Source: Pseudomonas syringae CC1557 (lineage in GTDB: Bacteria > Pseudomonadota > Gammaproteobacteria > Pseudomonadales > Pseudomonadaceae). Taken from it: a stretch of 64,000 bases of DNA. This document shows, one piece after another, positions 55,731-64,000 of this stretch. The notes under the pieces were generated by a model. That model was not told the origin of the DNA and made no database searches. It saw only the letters and a list, made by a program, of their open reading frames with translations. The stretch is from positions 3,348,001 through 3,412,000 of the forward strand of contig NZ_CP007014.1 in the NCBI RefSeq assembly GCF_000452705.1, read 5' to 3'. The position numbers were made by a program, and so were the translations under genes. The first letter of the stretch is position 1, and each line of letters begins with the position of its first letter.

Positions 55731-56546
55731 ATGCTCCTGACACCCAATGCCATGAGCCCCGGTCTGCGCACGGGCCTGTACCTGACCACCGCGCTGATCG
55801 CACTGTTTCTGCTGCTGCCGATCCTGTTCATCATCCTGCTGTCGTTCGGCTCATCGCAATGGCTGGTGTTTCCACCGCCCGGCTGGACGTTGAAGTGGTA
55901 TCAGCAGTTCTTCTCCAATCCGGACTGGATGGCCGCAGCGATGTCCAGCCTCAAGGTTGCAGTCCTGACGACCATTGCCTCGGTAGCGCTGGGCCTGCCG
56001 ACCGCCTTTGCGCTGGTGCGCGGGCGGTTTCCGGGGCGCGACATTCTGTATGGCGTGTTCACATTGCCGATGATCGTGCCACTGGTGATCATCGCGGTGG
56101 CGGTTTACGCGCTGTTCCTCAAGCTCGGCTACACCGGAACGCTGTTTTCCTTCGTCGTCAGCCATGTGATTGTCGCCCTGCCGTTCACCATCATCTCGAT
56201 CATTAATTCGCTGAAGCTGTTCGATCAGTCCATCGAAGATGCCGCAGTGATCTGCGGCGCATCGCGTTTGCAGGCGATCCGCAAGGTGACCTTCCCCGGC
56301 ATCCGGCCAGGCATGATGGCCGGCGCGCTGTTTGCGTTTCTGGTGTCGTGGGACGAAGTGGTGCTGAGCGTGATGATGGCCAGCCCGACCCTGCAAACCC
56401 TTCCCGTGAAAATGTGGACCACGCTGCGTCAGGACCTGACGCCCGTCATCGCGGTCGCCTCAACGCTGCTGATCGCGCTGTCGGTGGTGATCATGTTCAT
56501 CGCTGCGACCCTGCGTCGGCGTAACGAAGCCAGGAGTATTTCATGA
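55731..56546 (+). CDS. ABC transporter permease (PotC/PotI type)
   Basis: 271 residues, six membrane helices, EAA loop (EDAAVICGASRLQAIRKVTFP). It starts 7 bases after the first permease and overlaps the ATPase gene by 4 bases. Confidence 0.9.
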   Translation: MLLTPNAMSPGLRTGLYLTTALIALFLLLPILFIILLSFGSSQWLVFPPPGWTLKWYQQFFSNPDWMAAAMSSLKVAVLTTIASVALGLPTAFALVRGRFPGRDILYGVFTLPMIVPLVIIAVAVYALFLKLGYTGTLFSFVVSHVIVALPFTIISIINSLKLFDQSIEDAAVICGASRLQAIRKVTFPGIRPGMMAGALFAFLVSWDEVVLSVMMASPTLQTLPVKMWTTLRQDLTPVIAVASTLLIALSVVIMFIAATLRRRNEARSIS

Positions 56547-57697
56547 GTGCCGTGATCAAAGACCCCGCCCGCCCACAGCAGAAACCGCTGGTCGCGCTGT
56601 GCAACCTGAACAAGCATTACGGCAACTTCGCTGCCGTCGACGACATTTCCCTGGATATCCAGGACGGCGAGTTTCTGACCTTTCTGGGCTCCAGCGGCTC
56701 GGGCAAAAGCACCACGCTGTCGATGCTGGCCGGGTTCGAAACACCCAGCTCAGGCGAGATTCTGGTGGGCGGCAAATCGCTGGTGAATGTACCGCCGCAC
56801 AAGCGTGACATCGGCATGGTCTTCCAGCGCTATTCGCTGTTTCCGCACCTGTCGGTGCGCGACAACATTGCCTTCCCGCTGGCCATCCGCAAGCTGCCTG
56901 CTGCCGAGCGTGAAAGGAAGGTCGATGCGATGCTCAAGCTGGTCCAGCTGGAAGAGTTCGCTCACCGCCGCCCTTCGCAACTGTCCGGCGGCCAGCAACA
57001 ACGGGTCGCCATTGCCAGAGCGCTGGTCTACGAGCCGCGCATCCTGCTGATGGACGAGCCACTCGGCGCGCTGGATAAAAAACTGCGTGAAGACCTGCAG
57101 GACGAACTGCGTCAGTTGCACCGCAGGCTGGGCATTACCATTGTCTACGTGACCCATGATCAGGAAGAAGCCATGCGCCTGTCACAGCGCATTGCGATTT
57201 TCAGCCACGGCAAGATTGTCGGTCTGGGCAGCGGATACGATCTGTATCAGAACCCGCCGAATGCCTTTGTCGCCTCATTTCTCGGCAACTCGAATTTCCT
57301 CAGGCTCAAGGCTCAGGGCAATGCCGTGGCGACGTTTGAAGGCAACTCGCTGGCGATTCGCCTGACCTCGGGGCTCAAGACCGATCAGGACGTGTTGCTG
57401 ATGGTGCGTCCGGAAAAGGCTCAGGCATTGAGCGTTTCCCAAGCGGCCGCAACGCCGCTCGAAGCCGGCTGGAATGAGGTCAGCGCGAACGTCACCGAGG
57501 TACTGTTTCTGGGGGAAAGCCAGACCTGCTCGGTGGTGACCACCGGTGGCACGGCAATGACCGTCAAAGCGCTGTCGGCCACCGGCATGCCGCTCCAGGC
57601 CGGTGATCCGGTGCGTGTGCGCTGGGCCGCCGCCGATGCCTGCATCTACACCGAATGGACAGACACCGACCTGAACAAGGCAGCAGGCGCGCACTGA
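56543..57697 (+). CDS. ABC transporter ATPase (PotA type)
   Basis: 384 residues. Walker A GSSGSGKST, signature LSGGQQQR, Walker B ILLMDEPLGALD and H-loop VTHDQEEAM, with a C-terminal TOBE-like domain (about 290-370). It completes the importer. The operon ends here; the next gene is convergent. Confidence 0.92.
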   Translation: MSAVIKDPARPQQKPLVALCNLNKHYGNFAAVDDISLDIQDGEFLTFLGSSGSGKSTTLSMLAGFETPSSGEILVGGKSLVNVPPHKRDIGMVFQRYSLFPHLSVRDNIAFPLAIRKLPAAERERKVDAMLKLVQLEEFAHRRPSQLSGGQQQRVAIARALVYEPRILLMDEPLGALDKKLREDLQDELRQLHRRLGITIVYVTHDQEEAMRLSQRIAIFSHGKIVGLGSGYDLYQNPPNAFVASFLGNSNFLRLKAQGNAVATFEGNSLAIRLTSGLKTDQDVLLMVRPEKAQALSVSQAAATPLEAGWNEVSANVTEVLFLGESQTCSVVTTGGTAMTVKALSATGMPLQAGDPVRVRWAAADACIYTEWTDTDLNKAAGAH

Positions 57698-57703
57698 CGG
57701 TGC

Positions 57704-58609
57704 TCAGACAGGCGCATGGTGCAAGGCGAAGTAATCGCGCAGAAACGCCACAGTGACGCGAATCTTCGCCGAGCTCATCAGCGGTGATGTGTGCACGGCC
57801 CAGATATCCGCATCCTGCCGATATTCGGGCATGACCTGAACCAGCCGACCTTCAGCCAGCTCGCTGCGTACATCCCATAGCGAGCGCAATAACAGTCCTC
57901 GCCCGTCCAGACACCACTGGCGGGCGATTTCGCCATGGTTGGTCGACAGGCTGCCGGTGACCTTCACCGTTTCTGCGCCCTGCGGCCCGTGCAGATGCCA
58001 GATGCCGAACGGCCGGTCGCGCTCCTTGATGACCAGGCAATCGTGATTCGCCAGTTCGCCAAGGCTGACGGGCGTGCCGTGCTGCTGCAGATACTCCGGG
58101 CTCGCGCACAGTACCCGCCAGTTGCGGACCAGATGCCGGGCACGCAGATGCGGCGCGATTTCGTTGCCAACGCGAATATCCAGATCCACGCCCTCCTCGA
58201 TCAGGTCCACCAGCCGGTCCTGAATATCCAGCCGTATGTCCAGCTTCGGGTAGCGCGCTGCCAGCTCCGACAAGGCAGGCGCCACAAAGCGGCGGCCGAA
58301 ACCCTGACTACTGACCACCCGCAACAGGCCGCTCGGCTCGCCGTGCAACGCCGCAACTTCATCGCCCATCTGCTGCACGGATTCAAGAATGCCCTTGGCC
58401 CATTCGTAGACGCGCTCGCCGTCTTCGGTAATCGATACTTGCCGGGTGGAACGGTGCAGCAATACCACGCCCATGTTCTGCTCCAGCAGCTTGACGCGCT
58501 TGCTGACATACGCGGCGGACATGCCCAACTCATTGGCAGCCCCCACGAAACTGGAGCGCCGCGCAACGTGAATGAACACATTCAGGTCATCCAGATTCGG
58601 ATAGTTCAC
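57704..58609 (-). CDS. LysR-family regulator, divergent from tartrate/malate dehydrogenase
   Basis: A 301-residue LysR protein with N-terminal HTH (NVFIHVARRSSFVGAANELG) and typical effector domain. It diverges from the dehydrogenase gene at 58720 with a 110-base promoter region, the usual layout of a DmlR-type activator and its target. The effector is likely tartrate or D-malate. Confidence 0.86.
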   Translation of the reverse strand: MNYPNLDDLNVFIHVARRSSFVGAANELGMSAAYVSKRVKLLEQNMGVVLLHRSTRQVSITEDGERVYEWAKGILESVQQMGDEVAALHGEPSGLLRVVSSQGFGRRFVAPALSELAARYPKLDIRLDIQDRLVDLIEEGVDLDIRVGNEIAPHLRARHLVRNWRVLCASPEYLQQHGTPVSLGELANHDCLVIKERDRPFGIWHLHGPQGAETVKVTGSLSTNHGEIARQWCLDGRGLLLRSLWDVRSELAEGRLVQVMPEYRQDADIWAVHTSPLMSSAKIRVTVAFLRDYFALHHAPV

Positions 58610-58719
58610 GGTTCGTGTTTTCTCAATCCATTAATCGACTGATTATCTTTATACCGTGCGCTTATAACATCAGTCACTCGCAAAAATTCATCGCAAGTCT
58701 TTCGCCTGGAGTGCTGACC

Positions 58720-59814
58720 ATGAACAACAAGAAACTGCGCATTGCTGCGATTGCCGGAGACGGCATCGGCCTTGAAGTCCTGCCTGAAGGTGTCAAGGTG
58801 GTCCAGGCGGTTGCCGCAAAACACGGGCTGGAGCTGGAATTCGAGTACTTCGAATGGGCCAGCTGCGATTACTACCTGGCGCACGGCAAGATGATGCCGG
58901 ACGACTGGTTCGAACAGTTAAAAGGCTTCGATTCGATTTTCTTCGGTGCCGTGGGCTGGCCGGACAAAGTACCCGACCACATTTCCCTGTGGGGCTCGTT
59001 GCTCAAGTTTCGTCGCGAGTTCGACCAGTACGCCAACATCCGCCCGGTGCGACTGTTCCCCGGCGTGCCCTGCCCGCTCGCCAATCGCAAACCGGGCGAT
59101 ATCGACTTCATCGTGGTGCGGGAAAATACCGAAGGTGAATACTCGTCACTCGGCGGGATCATGTTCGAGAACACCGAAAACGAGTTCGTCTTGCAGGAGT
59201 CGGTATTCACCCGTCGCGGTGTCGATCGCATCCTCAAATTCGCCTTCGAAATGGCCAGCAACCGCGAGCGCAAGCACGTCACCTCGGCGACCAAGTCCAA
59301 CGGCATGGCCATCAGCATGCCCTACTGGGACAAACGCACCGAGGCGATGGCCAGCCAGTACCCGGACATCAGTTGGGACAAACAGCACATCGACATTCTC
59401 TGCGCACGCTTCGTGTTGCAACCCGAGCGCTTCGACGTGGTGGTGGCGTCCAACCTGTTCGGTGACATCCTCAGCGACCTCGGCCCGGCGTGCGCTGGCA
59501 CCATTGGCATCGCACCGTCAGCCAACCTCAACCCGGAGCGCAATTTCCCGTCGCTGTTCGAACCGGTGCATGGCTCGGCCCCGGACATCTTCGGCCAGAA
59601 CATCGCCAACCCGATCGCGATGATCTGGTCAGGCGCGCTGATGCTGGAATTCCTGGGTCAAGGCGATGAGCGCTTCACGACGGCGCATGACGAAATCATC
59701 ACCGCTATCGAACAGGTGATCGCCAGCGGCGAGGTCACGCCGGATCTGGGCGGTACACTTTCGACTCAGCAGGTGGGTGCGGCAATCGCCAAGCGGCTTG
59801 GCGCAGCCTGCTAA
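58720..59814 (+). CDS. ttuC: Tartrate dehydrogenase/D-malate dehydrogenase (decarboxylating)
   Basis: A 364-residue isocitrate/isopropylmalate dehydrogenase-family enzyme. N-terminal [27 protein letters not shown] and the metal-site segment [22 protein letters not shown] are clear. TtuC and DmlA use NAD to convert tartrate or D-malate. TGGAG precedes ATG at 58720. Stop overlaps the convergent ptrR stop by 4 bases. Confidence 0.9.
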   Translation: MNNKKLRIAAIAGDGIGLEVLPEGVKVVQAVAAKHGLELEFEYFEWASCDYYLAHGKMMPDDWFEQLKGFDSIFFGAVGWPDKVPDHISLWGSLLKFRREFDQYANIRPVRLFPGVPCPLANRKPGDIDFIVVRENTEGEYSSLGGIMFENTENEFVLQESVFTRRGVDRILKFAFEMASNRERKHVTSATKSNGMAISMPYWDKRTEAMASQYPDISWDKQHIDILCARFVLQPERFDVVVASNLFGDILSDLGPACAGTIGIAPSANLNPERNFPSLFEPVHGSAPDIFGQNIANPIAMIWSGALMLEFLGQGDERFTTAHDEIITAIEQVIASGEVTPDLGGTLSTQQVGAAIAKRLGAAC

Positions 59815-60698
59815 GCGGTTGACTCGACCTTGGCTGGCGCGCCCCGCTGTTCGAGCAACTCCACGAAGCGAGTCAGGCTGCGCGACACCGTGCCCCGGCG
59901 CCAGATCAGCCAGGTGTGCAGATAACGAAACTGCTCGGAGAGTGGCCAGATACTGACCGTGGTGCAGCCAGGCATGCTTTCGAGCATGCTGCGCGGCATC
60001 AGCGCCAGCCCGGCACCGGCGCTGACACACGCCAGCATGCCGTGGTAAGACTCCATCTCATGGATCTTGCCCGGCACTGCCGCATCGTCGCTGAACCAGC
60101 GTTCGAAGTGGTGCCGGTACGAGCAGTTGGCACGAAACGCATAGATACTTTCACCACTGACATCACGTCCACGCTTGACCGGGGTGTGATTGAGCGGCGC
60201 AATAATCACCATCTCCTCTTCGAATACCGGCACGCCTTCCAGAGAGGGGTGCAGCACCGGCCCGTCAACGAATGCCGCAACCAGTCGTCCGGCCAGAACC
60301 CCGTCGATCATGGTGCCGGACGGTCCGGTCGAGAGGTCCAGTTCGACCTTGGCGTTTTGCTGGTTGTAGGCAGCAAGCAATGCCGGGATACGCACGGCTG
60401 CGGTGCTTTCCAGTGACCCCAGCGAAAACGGCCCTTGCGGCTCTTCCCCGGAAACAGCAGAGCGCGCCTCCTGTACCAGATCCAGAATCCGCCGAGTGTA
60501 ATCGAGAAAATTCCAGCCGGCGGGCGACAGGCGCAAGCGATGCTTTTCGCGGATGAACAGGTCCACGCCGAGGTCTTGTTCAAGCTGCTTGATCCGCGTG
60601 GTCAGGTTCGAGGGCACGCGATGAATCTGCTGTGCGGCTGCACTGATGCTGCCATGCTCGGCGACGGCCTTGAAAATCTCCAGCTGGACCAGATCCAT
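59811..60698 (-). CDS. LysR-family regulator PtrR-like
   Basis: A 295-residue regulator collinear with E. coli PtrR/Yne[60 protein letters not shown] and [18 protein letters not shown] at 60698 follows GGAG; an in-frame ATG at 60710 lacks a site. It is divergent from sad, as in E. coli, and probably represses or activates it in response to putrescine or GABA metabolism. Confidence 0.88.
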   Translation of the reverse strand: MDLVQLEIFKAVAEHGSISAAAQQIHRVPSNLTTRIKQLEQDLGVDLFIREKHRLRLSPAGWNFLDYTRRILDLVQEARSAVSGEEPQGPFSLGSLESTAAVRIPALLAAYNQQNAKVELDLSTGPSGTMIDGVLAGRLVAAFVDGPVLHPSLEGVPVFEEEMVIIAPLNHTPVKRGRDVSGESIYAFRANCSYRHHFERWFSDDAAVPGKIHEMESYHGMLACVSAGAGLALMPRSMLESMPGCTTVSIWPLSEQFRYLHTWLIWRRGTVSRSLTRFVELLEQRGAPAKVESTA

Positions 60699-60718
60699 GC
60701 TTTTCTCCATACGTGAAC

Positions 60719-60733
60719 AATATGATCATTATT
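60719..60733. promoter_or_regulatory. Palindrome in the ptrR-sad divergent promoter
   Basis: AATATGATCATTATT is an imperfect inverted repeat around TGATCA between the two starts. It fits a T-N11-A LysR half-site layout. Candidate PtrR operator. Confidence 0.4.
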
Positions 60734-60799
60734 ATTCAGTTTTCGAAAGCATAGCACGCCGATATGCTGGTCTCACTCCCACCTCAACAGGATGGCGCA

Positions 60800-62191
60800 A
60801 TGACCACTGTCAACAGCAACACCCACGCAATCTCGATCAACCCGGCGACCGGCGAACAGATCGGCCACTATCCGTTCGAATCAGAAGCGGCGCAGGACAG
60901 TCTACTTTCGCGTGCAGCAGCCGGGTTTGCGGGCTGGAAGCGCAAGCCGGTGCAGGAACGTGCGCAGTTGATCGTCGCCATGGGCAAAGCCCTGCGCGAC
61001 GACGCTGACAACATTGCCCGGATGATCAGCCAGGAAATGGGCAAGCCAGTTACACAGGCCAAGGGCGAGGTCGAGAAATGCGCGCAGCTGTGCGATTGGT
61101 ACGCGGCGCACGGCCCGGCGATGCTGGTTGCCGAAGCGACTCAGGTCGAGCACGACAAGGCGCGCATCGAATACCGTCCGCTGGGTCCGATTCTCGCGGT
61201 GATGCCGTGGAACTTCCCGATCTGGCAGGTGCTGCGTGGTGCGATTCCGACCTTGCTGGCTGGCAATACCTATGTACTCAAGCATGCGCCCAACGTGATG
61301 GGCTGTGCTTATCTATTGCGTCATGCGTTCCAGCAAGCGGGTTTTCCACAAGGCGTGTTCGAAGTGCTCAATGTGCTACCAGAAGGTGTTTCGAGAGCCA
61401 TCGCTGACCCACGCATTGCGGCCGTGACGCTGACCGGTAGCGTGCGGGCCGGTCAGGCGATCGGTGCTCAGGCCGGGGCGGCGCTGAAAAAATGTGTGCT
61501 GGAACTGGGCGGCTCTGACCCGTTCATCGTGCTCAATGACGCCGACCTTGATCAAGCCGTGAAGGCTGCAGTGATTGGCCGGTTCCAGAACACTGGGCAG
61601 GTGTGTGCGGCGGCCAAGCGCTTGATCATTGAGCAAGGCGTGGTTGAAGAGTTTACCCGTCGGTTCGTCGAGCAGACGCGCCAGCTGGTGGTGGGTGATC
61701 CCCTGTCCAGAGAGACCTACATCGGGCCGATGGCGCGCTTTGATCTGCGCGACGAGCTTGATGCGCAGGTGCAGGACACGCTGGCTGAAGGCGCAACCCT
61801 GTTACTGGGCGGCAACAAGGCGGATGGCCAGGGCAATTACTATGAGCCCACTGTGCTGGGCGATGTCACCGACCAGATGACCTCGTTCCGCCAGGAACTG
61901 TTCGGCCCGGTGGCTTCGATCATCACCGCCCGCGACGCGCAGCATGCCTTGCAACTGGCCAACGACAGCGAATTCGGCCTGACCGCGACGGTGTACACCC
62001 GCGATCTGGCGCTGGCAGAGCGAATGACCGAAGAGCTGGAGACCGGCGGCGTGTTCATCAACGGCTACAGCGCCTCAGACCCGCGCGTGAGCTTCGGCGG
62101 CGTGAAGAAAAGCGGTTTTGGCCGAGAGCTTTCACACTTTGGCGTACGCGAGTTCTGCAACGCCCAGACCGTGTGGCGGGATCGTCACTGA
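60800..62191 (+). CDS. sad: Succinate semialdehyde dehydrogenase, Sad/YneI type
   Basis: A 463-residue ALDH nearly collinear with E. coli Sad: HAISINPATGEQ, NLCDWYAEHGPAML-like CAQLCDWYAAHGPAML, ELGGSDPFIVLNDADL, catalytic Cys in NTGQVCAAAKR and the C-terminal FGGVKKSGFGRELSHFGV. It oxidises succinate semialdehyde from GABA and putrescine. AGGA precedes ATG at 60800. Confidence 0.9.
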   Translation: MTTVNSNTHAISINPATGEQIGHYPFESEAAQDSLLSRAAAGFAGWKRKPVQERAQLIVAMGKALRDDADNIARMISQEMGKPVTQAKGEVEKCAQLCDWYAAHGPAMLVAEATQVEHDKARIEYRPLGPILAVMPWNFPIWQVLRGAIPTLLAGNTYVLKHAPNVMGCAYLLRHAFQQAGFPQGVFEVLNVLPEGVSRAIADPRIAAVTLTGSVRAGQAIGAQAGAALKKCVLELGGSDPFIVLNDADLDQAVKAAVIGRFQNTGQVCAAAKRLIIEQGVVEEFTRRFVEQTRQLVVGDPLSRETYIGPMARFDLRDELDAQVQDTLAEGATLLLGGNKADGQGNYYEPTVLGDVTDQMTSFRQELFGPVASIITARDAQHALQLANDSEFGLTATVYTRDLALAERMTEELETGGVFINGYSASDPRVSFGGVKKSGFGRELSHFGVREFCNAQTVWRDRH

Positions 62192-62258
62192 AGTATCCGA
62201 GGGAGAACACTTATCGTGCCCATGCGTGAGGAACGAGAGGTGCCCGAAAGTACGCTAT

Positions 62259-62309
62259 CGTGCCCACCCCGCGTGGGCACGCCTTTCTGGACGCTCTGCG
62301 TCCGTTTTT
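62259..62309 (+). terminator. Double hairpin terminator after sad, with REP-like core
   Basis: CGTGCCCAC-CCCGC-GTGGGCACG (62259-62281), then GGACGC-TCT-GCGTCC (62289-62303) followed by GTTTTT. The second hairpin shares the GACGC-TCT-GCGTC core of the extragenic repeats and, with its T run, should terminate sad. Confidence 0.7.
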
Positions 62310-62328
62310 CATACGTGGCGCGACGTGA

Positions 62329-62913
62329 TCAGTCGTCGCCGGTTTCCACGACCGCCGGCTCGCCAATGGTGTAGAAGTGCCCGCCAGCAACATAGTGCAG
62401 GCTACGCCATTTCGGGTCGGCTTTTTCGAACTCCCAGTGCCCGTCGTTGAAGACACGGGTATCGGCCCAGGCGCCCACTACTTCGCCAATGAACAGATCG
62501 TAAGTCTGTTGATTGTGCGGCTCGGGAATGACCTTGCAGATCAGCCACGCCGAGCATCCGACCACCAGCGGCGAGTCGTGACCGTCGATGCGGAACAGGT
62601 CGACGTTGGCCTTGTCGAGCTTGTCCGGGGTGAAGACCCTGCTCTGGGTGCCGACGTCGAAGGTCATCTGCAATTGATCCAGATTGGGCACTTGCAGCGC
62701 AAAGTATCCGCTCTTCTCGACCAGCCCGCGGGTCTTGGTCATCTTGTCGATCACCAGCGTCACCTTGGGCGGCGAGAAGTCCAGCGCACAGGCCCAGGCC
62801 GCAGCCATGACGTTATGCGTGCCCTCGTGACTGGATGACACCAGCACGGTCGGCCCGTGGTTAAGCAAGCGGTAGGCTTTTTCCAGCTCGACAGGACGAA
62901 TGTGATTGTCCAC
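62329..62913 (-). CDS. Flavin reductase family protein
   Basis: A 194-residue FMN-binding split-barrel protein. RLLNHGPTVLVSSSHEG, NVMAAAWACALDFSPPKVTLVI and ALQVPNLDQL mark the DIM6/NTAB flavin reductase group. It is distinct from the enzyme at 49914. A single gene; physiological partner unknown. Confidence 0.85.
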   Translation of the reverse strand: MDNHIRPVELEKAYRLLNHGPTVLVSSSHEGTHNVMAAAWACALDFSPPKVTLVIDKMTKTRGLVEKSGYFALQVPNLDQLQMTFDVGTQSRVFTPDKLDKANVDLFRIDGHDSPLVVGCSAWLICKVIPEPHNQQTYDLFIGEVVGAWADTRVFNDGHWEFEKADPKWRSLHYVAGGHFYTIGEPAVVETGDD

Positions 62914-63040
62914 TTGAAACCCTCGGAAACATGATTCGTACCGCTACCGACAGAGCAGCGAAATAAGGCATTCTGCGTGCGCCAGCCGCACTGAGTCGCG
63001 CGGTTGCAAGCATCCGTTCACCCACTCTTGAGGCATCGGA

Positions 63041-63664
63041 TTGACCAGCATAGACAGCCACAACTCCAAAGTGTTCGCCCTGATCCTGGCGGCAGGCAGC
63101 AGCAAACGTTTTGATGGCGATAAACGCCAGGCGCTGCTGCCCTGCGGACGGACCTTGCTGACGGCAAGTCTCGACAACGCCAGAAAAGCATTCACTCAGG
63201 TGGCGGTGATACTGCGTACGGACGATGACCGCGAAGCACTCGGTATTCCCGCAGAGATTACGGTCATCCGCAGCGAACACGCCGGCCTGGGCATGGGCCA
63301 CAGTCTGGCCAGCGGAATCGCCGCCGTGGTGAACTCGTCATCTGATGCAGTGGCAATACTGCTCGCAGACATGCCGTGGATACAGCCGCAGACCTTGCGC
63401 AATCTGTTGATGCTCGCTGACCCGCAGCGTATTGCCCTGCCGATGCATGAAGGCCAGCGCGGCCATCCGGTGATCATCGGACGCCGGTTCTGGCCGGAGC
63501 TGCTGAAACTCGAAGGTGATCAGGGCGCCAAGGCCCTGATCGCCCATAACCCCGACCTTTGCGATGTAATGGACTGTGACGACCCGGGTATCCTGCTCGA
63601 TGCAGACACACGTTCGACGCTGGCTATGGCCTGCCAGCAACACCTTGCAGATCGCTGCGACTGA
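63041..63664 (+). CDS. MobA/MocA-like nucleotidyltransferase
   Basis: A 207-residue NTP-transferase-fold protein with LILAAGSSKRFDGDKRQALLP at the N-terminus and LLADMPWI in the core, as in MocA (molybdopterin cytidylyltransferase). TTG start with a GGA-type site. It lies tail-to-tail with an XdhC-type gene, overlapping by 41 bases, which supports a role in molybdenum hydroxylase maturation. Confidence 0.83.
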   Translation: MTSIDSHNSKVFALILAAGSSKRFDGDKRQALLPCGRTLLTASLDNARKAFTQVAVILRTDDDREALGIPAEITVIRSEHAGLGMGHSLASGIAAVVNSSSDAVAILLADMPWIQPQTLRNLLMLADPQRIALPMHEGQRGHPVIIGRRFWPELLKLEGDQGAKALIAHNPDLCDVMDCDDPGILLDADTRSTLAMACQQHLADRCD

Positions 63665-64000
63665 CACCGTTGGCGACCCGCAGGATATCGGCCATCACTG
63701 CAATCGCAATTTCCGCAGGTGTCTTGCTGCCGAGGTTCAAGCCGATCGGCGCGTGAATGCGCTCCAGCGCCTCGGCACCCAGCCCGCCAATCCGCGCCAG
63801 GCGCTCGATACGCTTGCTGCTGGTGCGCATCGAGCCCATTGCACCGATATAAAACGCCTCGGTGCGCACGGCTTCCAGCATGCTCAGGTCATCCAGTTTC
63901 GGATCATGAGTCAACGCCAGCACCGCCGTCGAACTGTGACAGCCGCCTTCAGCAATGAACACGGCCGGCAGGACCCCGCGTACTTCGACGCCCGGCATCG
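63624..64000 (-). CDS. XdhC/CoxI family protein (5' end beyond window)
   Basis: The C-terminal 125 or so residues of an XdhC-type factor; the start lies outside the window. ALTHDPKLDDLSMLEAVRTE, FYIGAMGSMRTSSKR and PIGLNLGSKTPAEIAIAVMADI are the Rossmann-domain signature. Such proteins insert or guard sulfurated Mo cofactor in xanthine dehydrogenase-like enzymes. Confidence 0.86.
   Translation of the reverse strand, partial: MPGVEVRGVLPAVFIAEGGCHSSTAVLALTHDPKLDDLSMLEAVRTEAFYIGAMGSMRTSSKRIERLARIGGLGAEALERIHAPIGLNLGSKTPAEIAIAVMADILRVANGVSRSDLQGVAGRP

Overview
The window is a chromosomal stretch of a plant-associated fluorescent pseudomonad, most likely the Pseudomonas syringae group. The base composition is high-GC. 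The strongest organism marker is a HopP1-type type III helper (harpin-like N-terminus plus lytic transglycosylase) read from a perfect HrpL-type hrp box. A complete mtlEFGKDYZ mannitol operon with an AraC-type MtlR beside it, dispersed palindromic extragenic repeats and a tandem tRNA-Val(GAC) pair are also present. No phage, integrase, insertion sequence, CRISPR array or rRNA was seen.

Layout. (1) 1-12.3 kb is signalling: a KaiC-like double-ATPase translationally coupled to a hybrid histidine kinase; two stand-alone receivers; a tight operon of CHASE3/GAF hybrid kinase (three receivers), CheR, CheB and a receiver-kinase; and a glycosyltransferase overlapping the second receiver. (2) 12.3-22.6 kb holds cobF, mtlR and the mannitol uptake and catabolism operon. 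(3) 22.8-26.4 kb holds an unrecognised Cys-free protein and a dual GAF-GGDEF-EAL protein. (4) 26.7-42.8 kb is mixed: YahK-like reductase, Nudix, a PRISE-type reductase, two tRNA-Val, PuuB-like oxidase, a C39-like lipoprotein without its catalytic residues, TerC, NhaR, an MFS exporter, YceH, a shikimate-dehydrogenase-like enzyme, PBP7 and an aldehyde dehydrogenase. (5) 42.9-46.7 kb holds hopP1, its hrp box, an SDR and a formaldehyde-dehydrogenase-like enzyme.

(6) 46.9-57.7 kb is the most interesting region. It has a four-gene catabolic operon (DUF1185 protein, alpha/beta hydrolase, aldehyde dehydrogenase, flavin reductase), a GntR/FCD regulator with a Zn-ribbon Nudix hydrolase, a DUF1330 protein divergent from a RibB with a degenerate GTP-cyclohydrolase-II-like tail, and a polyamine-type ABC importer. 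A TTATGGTATACCA palindrome lies in the two promoter regions of the operon and of ribB, and a one-mismatch copy lies before the importer. I infer one GntR regulon that takes up a nitrogenous or carboxylated compound, degrades it with a flavin-dependent step and boosts flavin synthesis at the same time. The oxygenase itself is not in the window.

(7) 57.7-64 kb has a LysR/tartrate-D-malate dehydrogenase pair, a PtrR/Sad (succinate semialdehyde dehydrogenase) pair, a second flavin reductase, and a MocA-like nucleotidyltransferase overlapping a truncated XdhC-family gene at the edge. Functional names come from motif recognition and remembered family members, not from searches.
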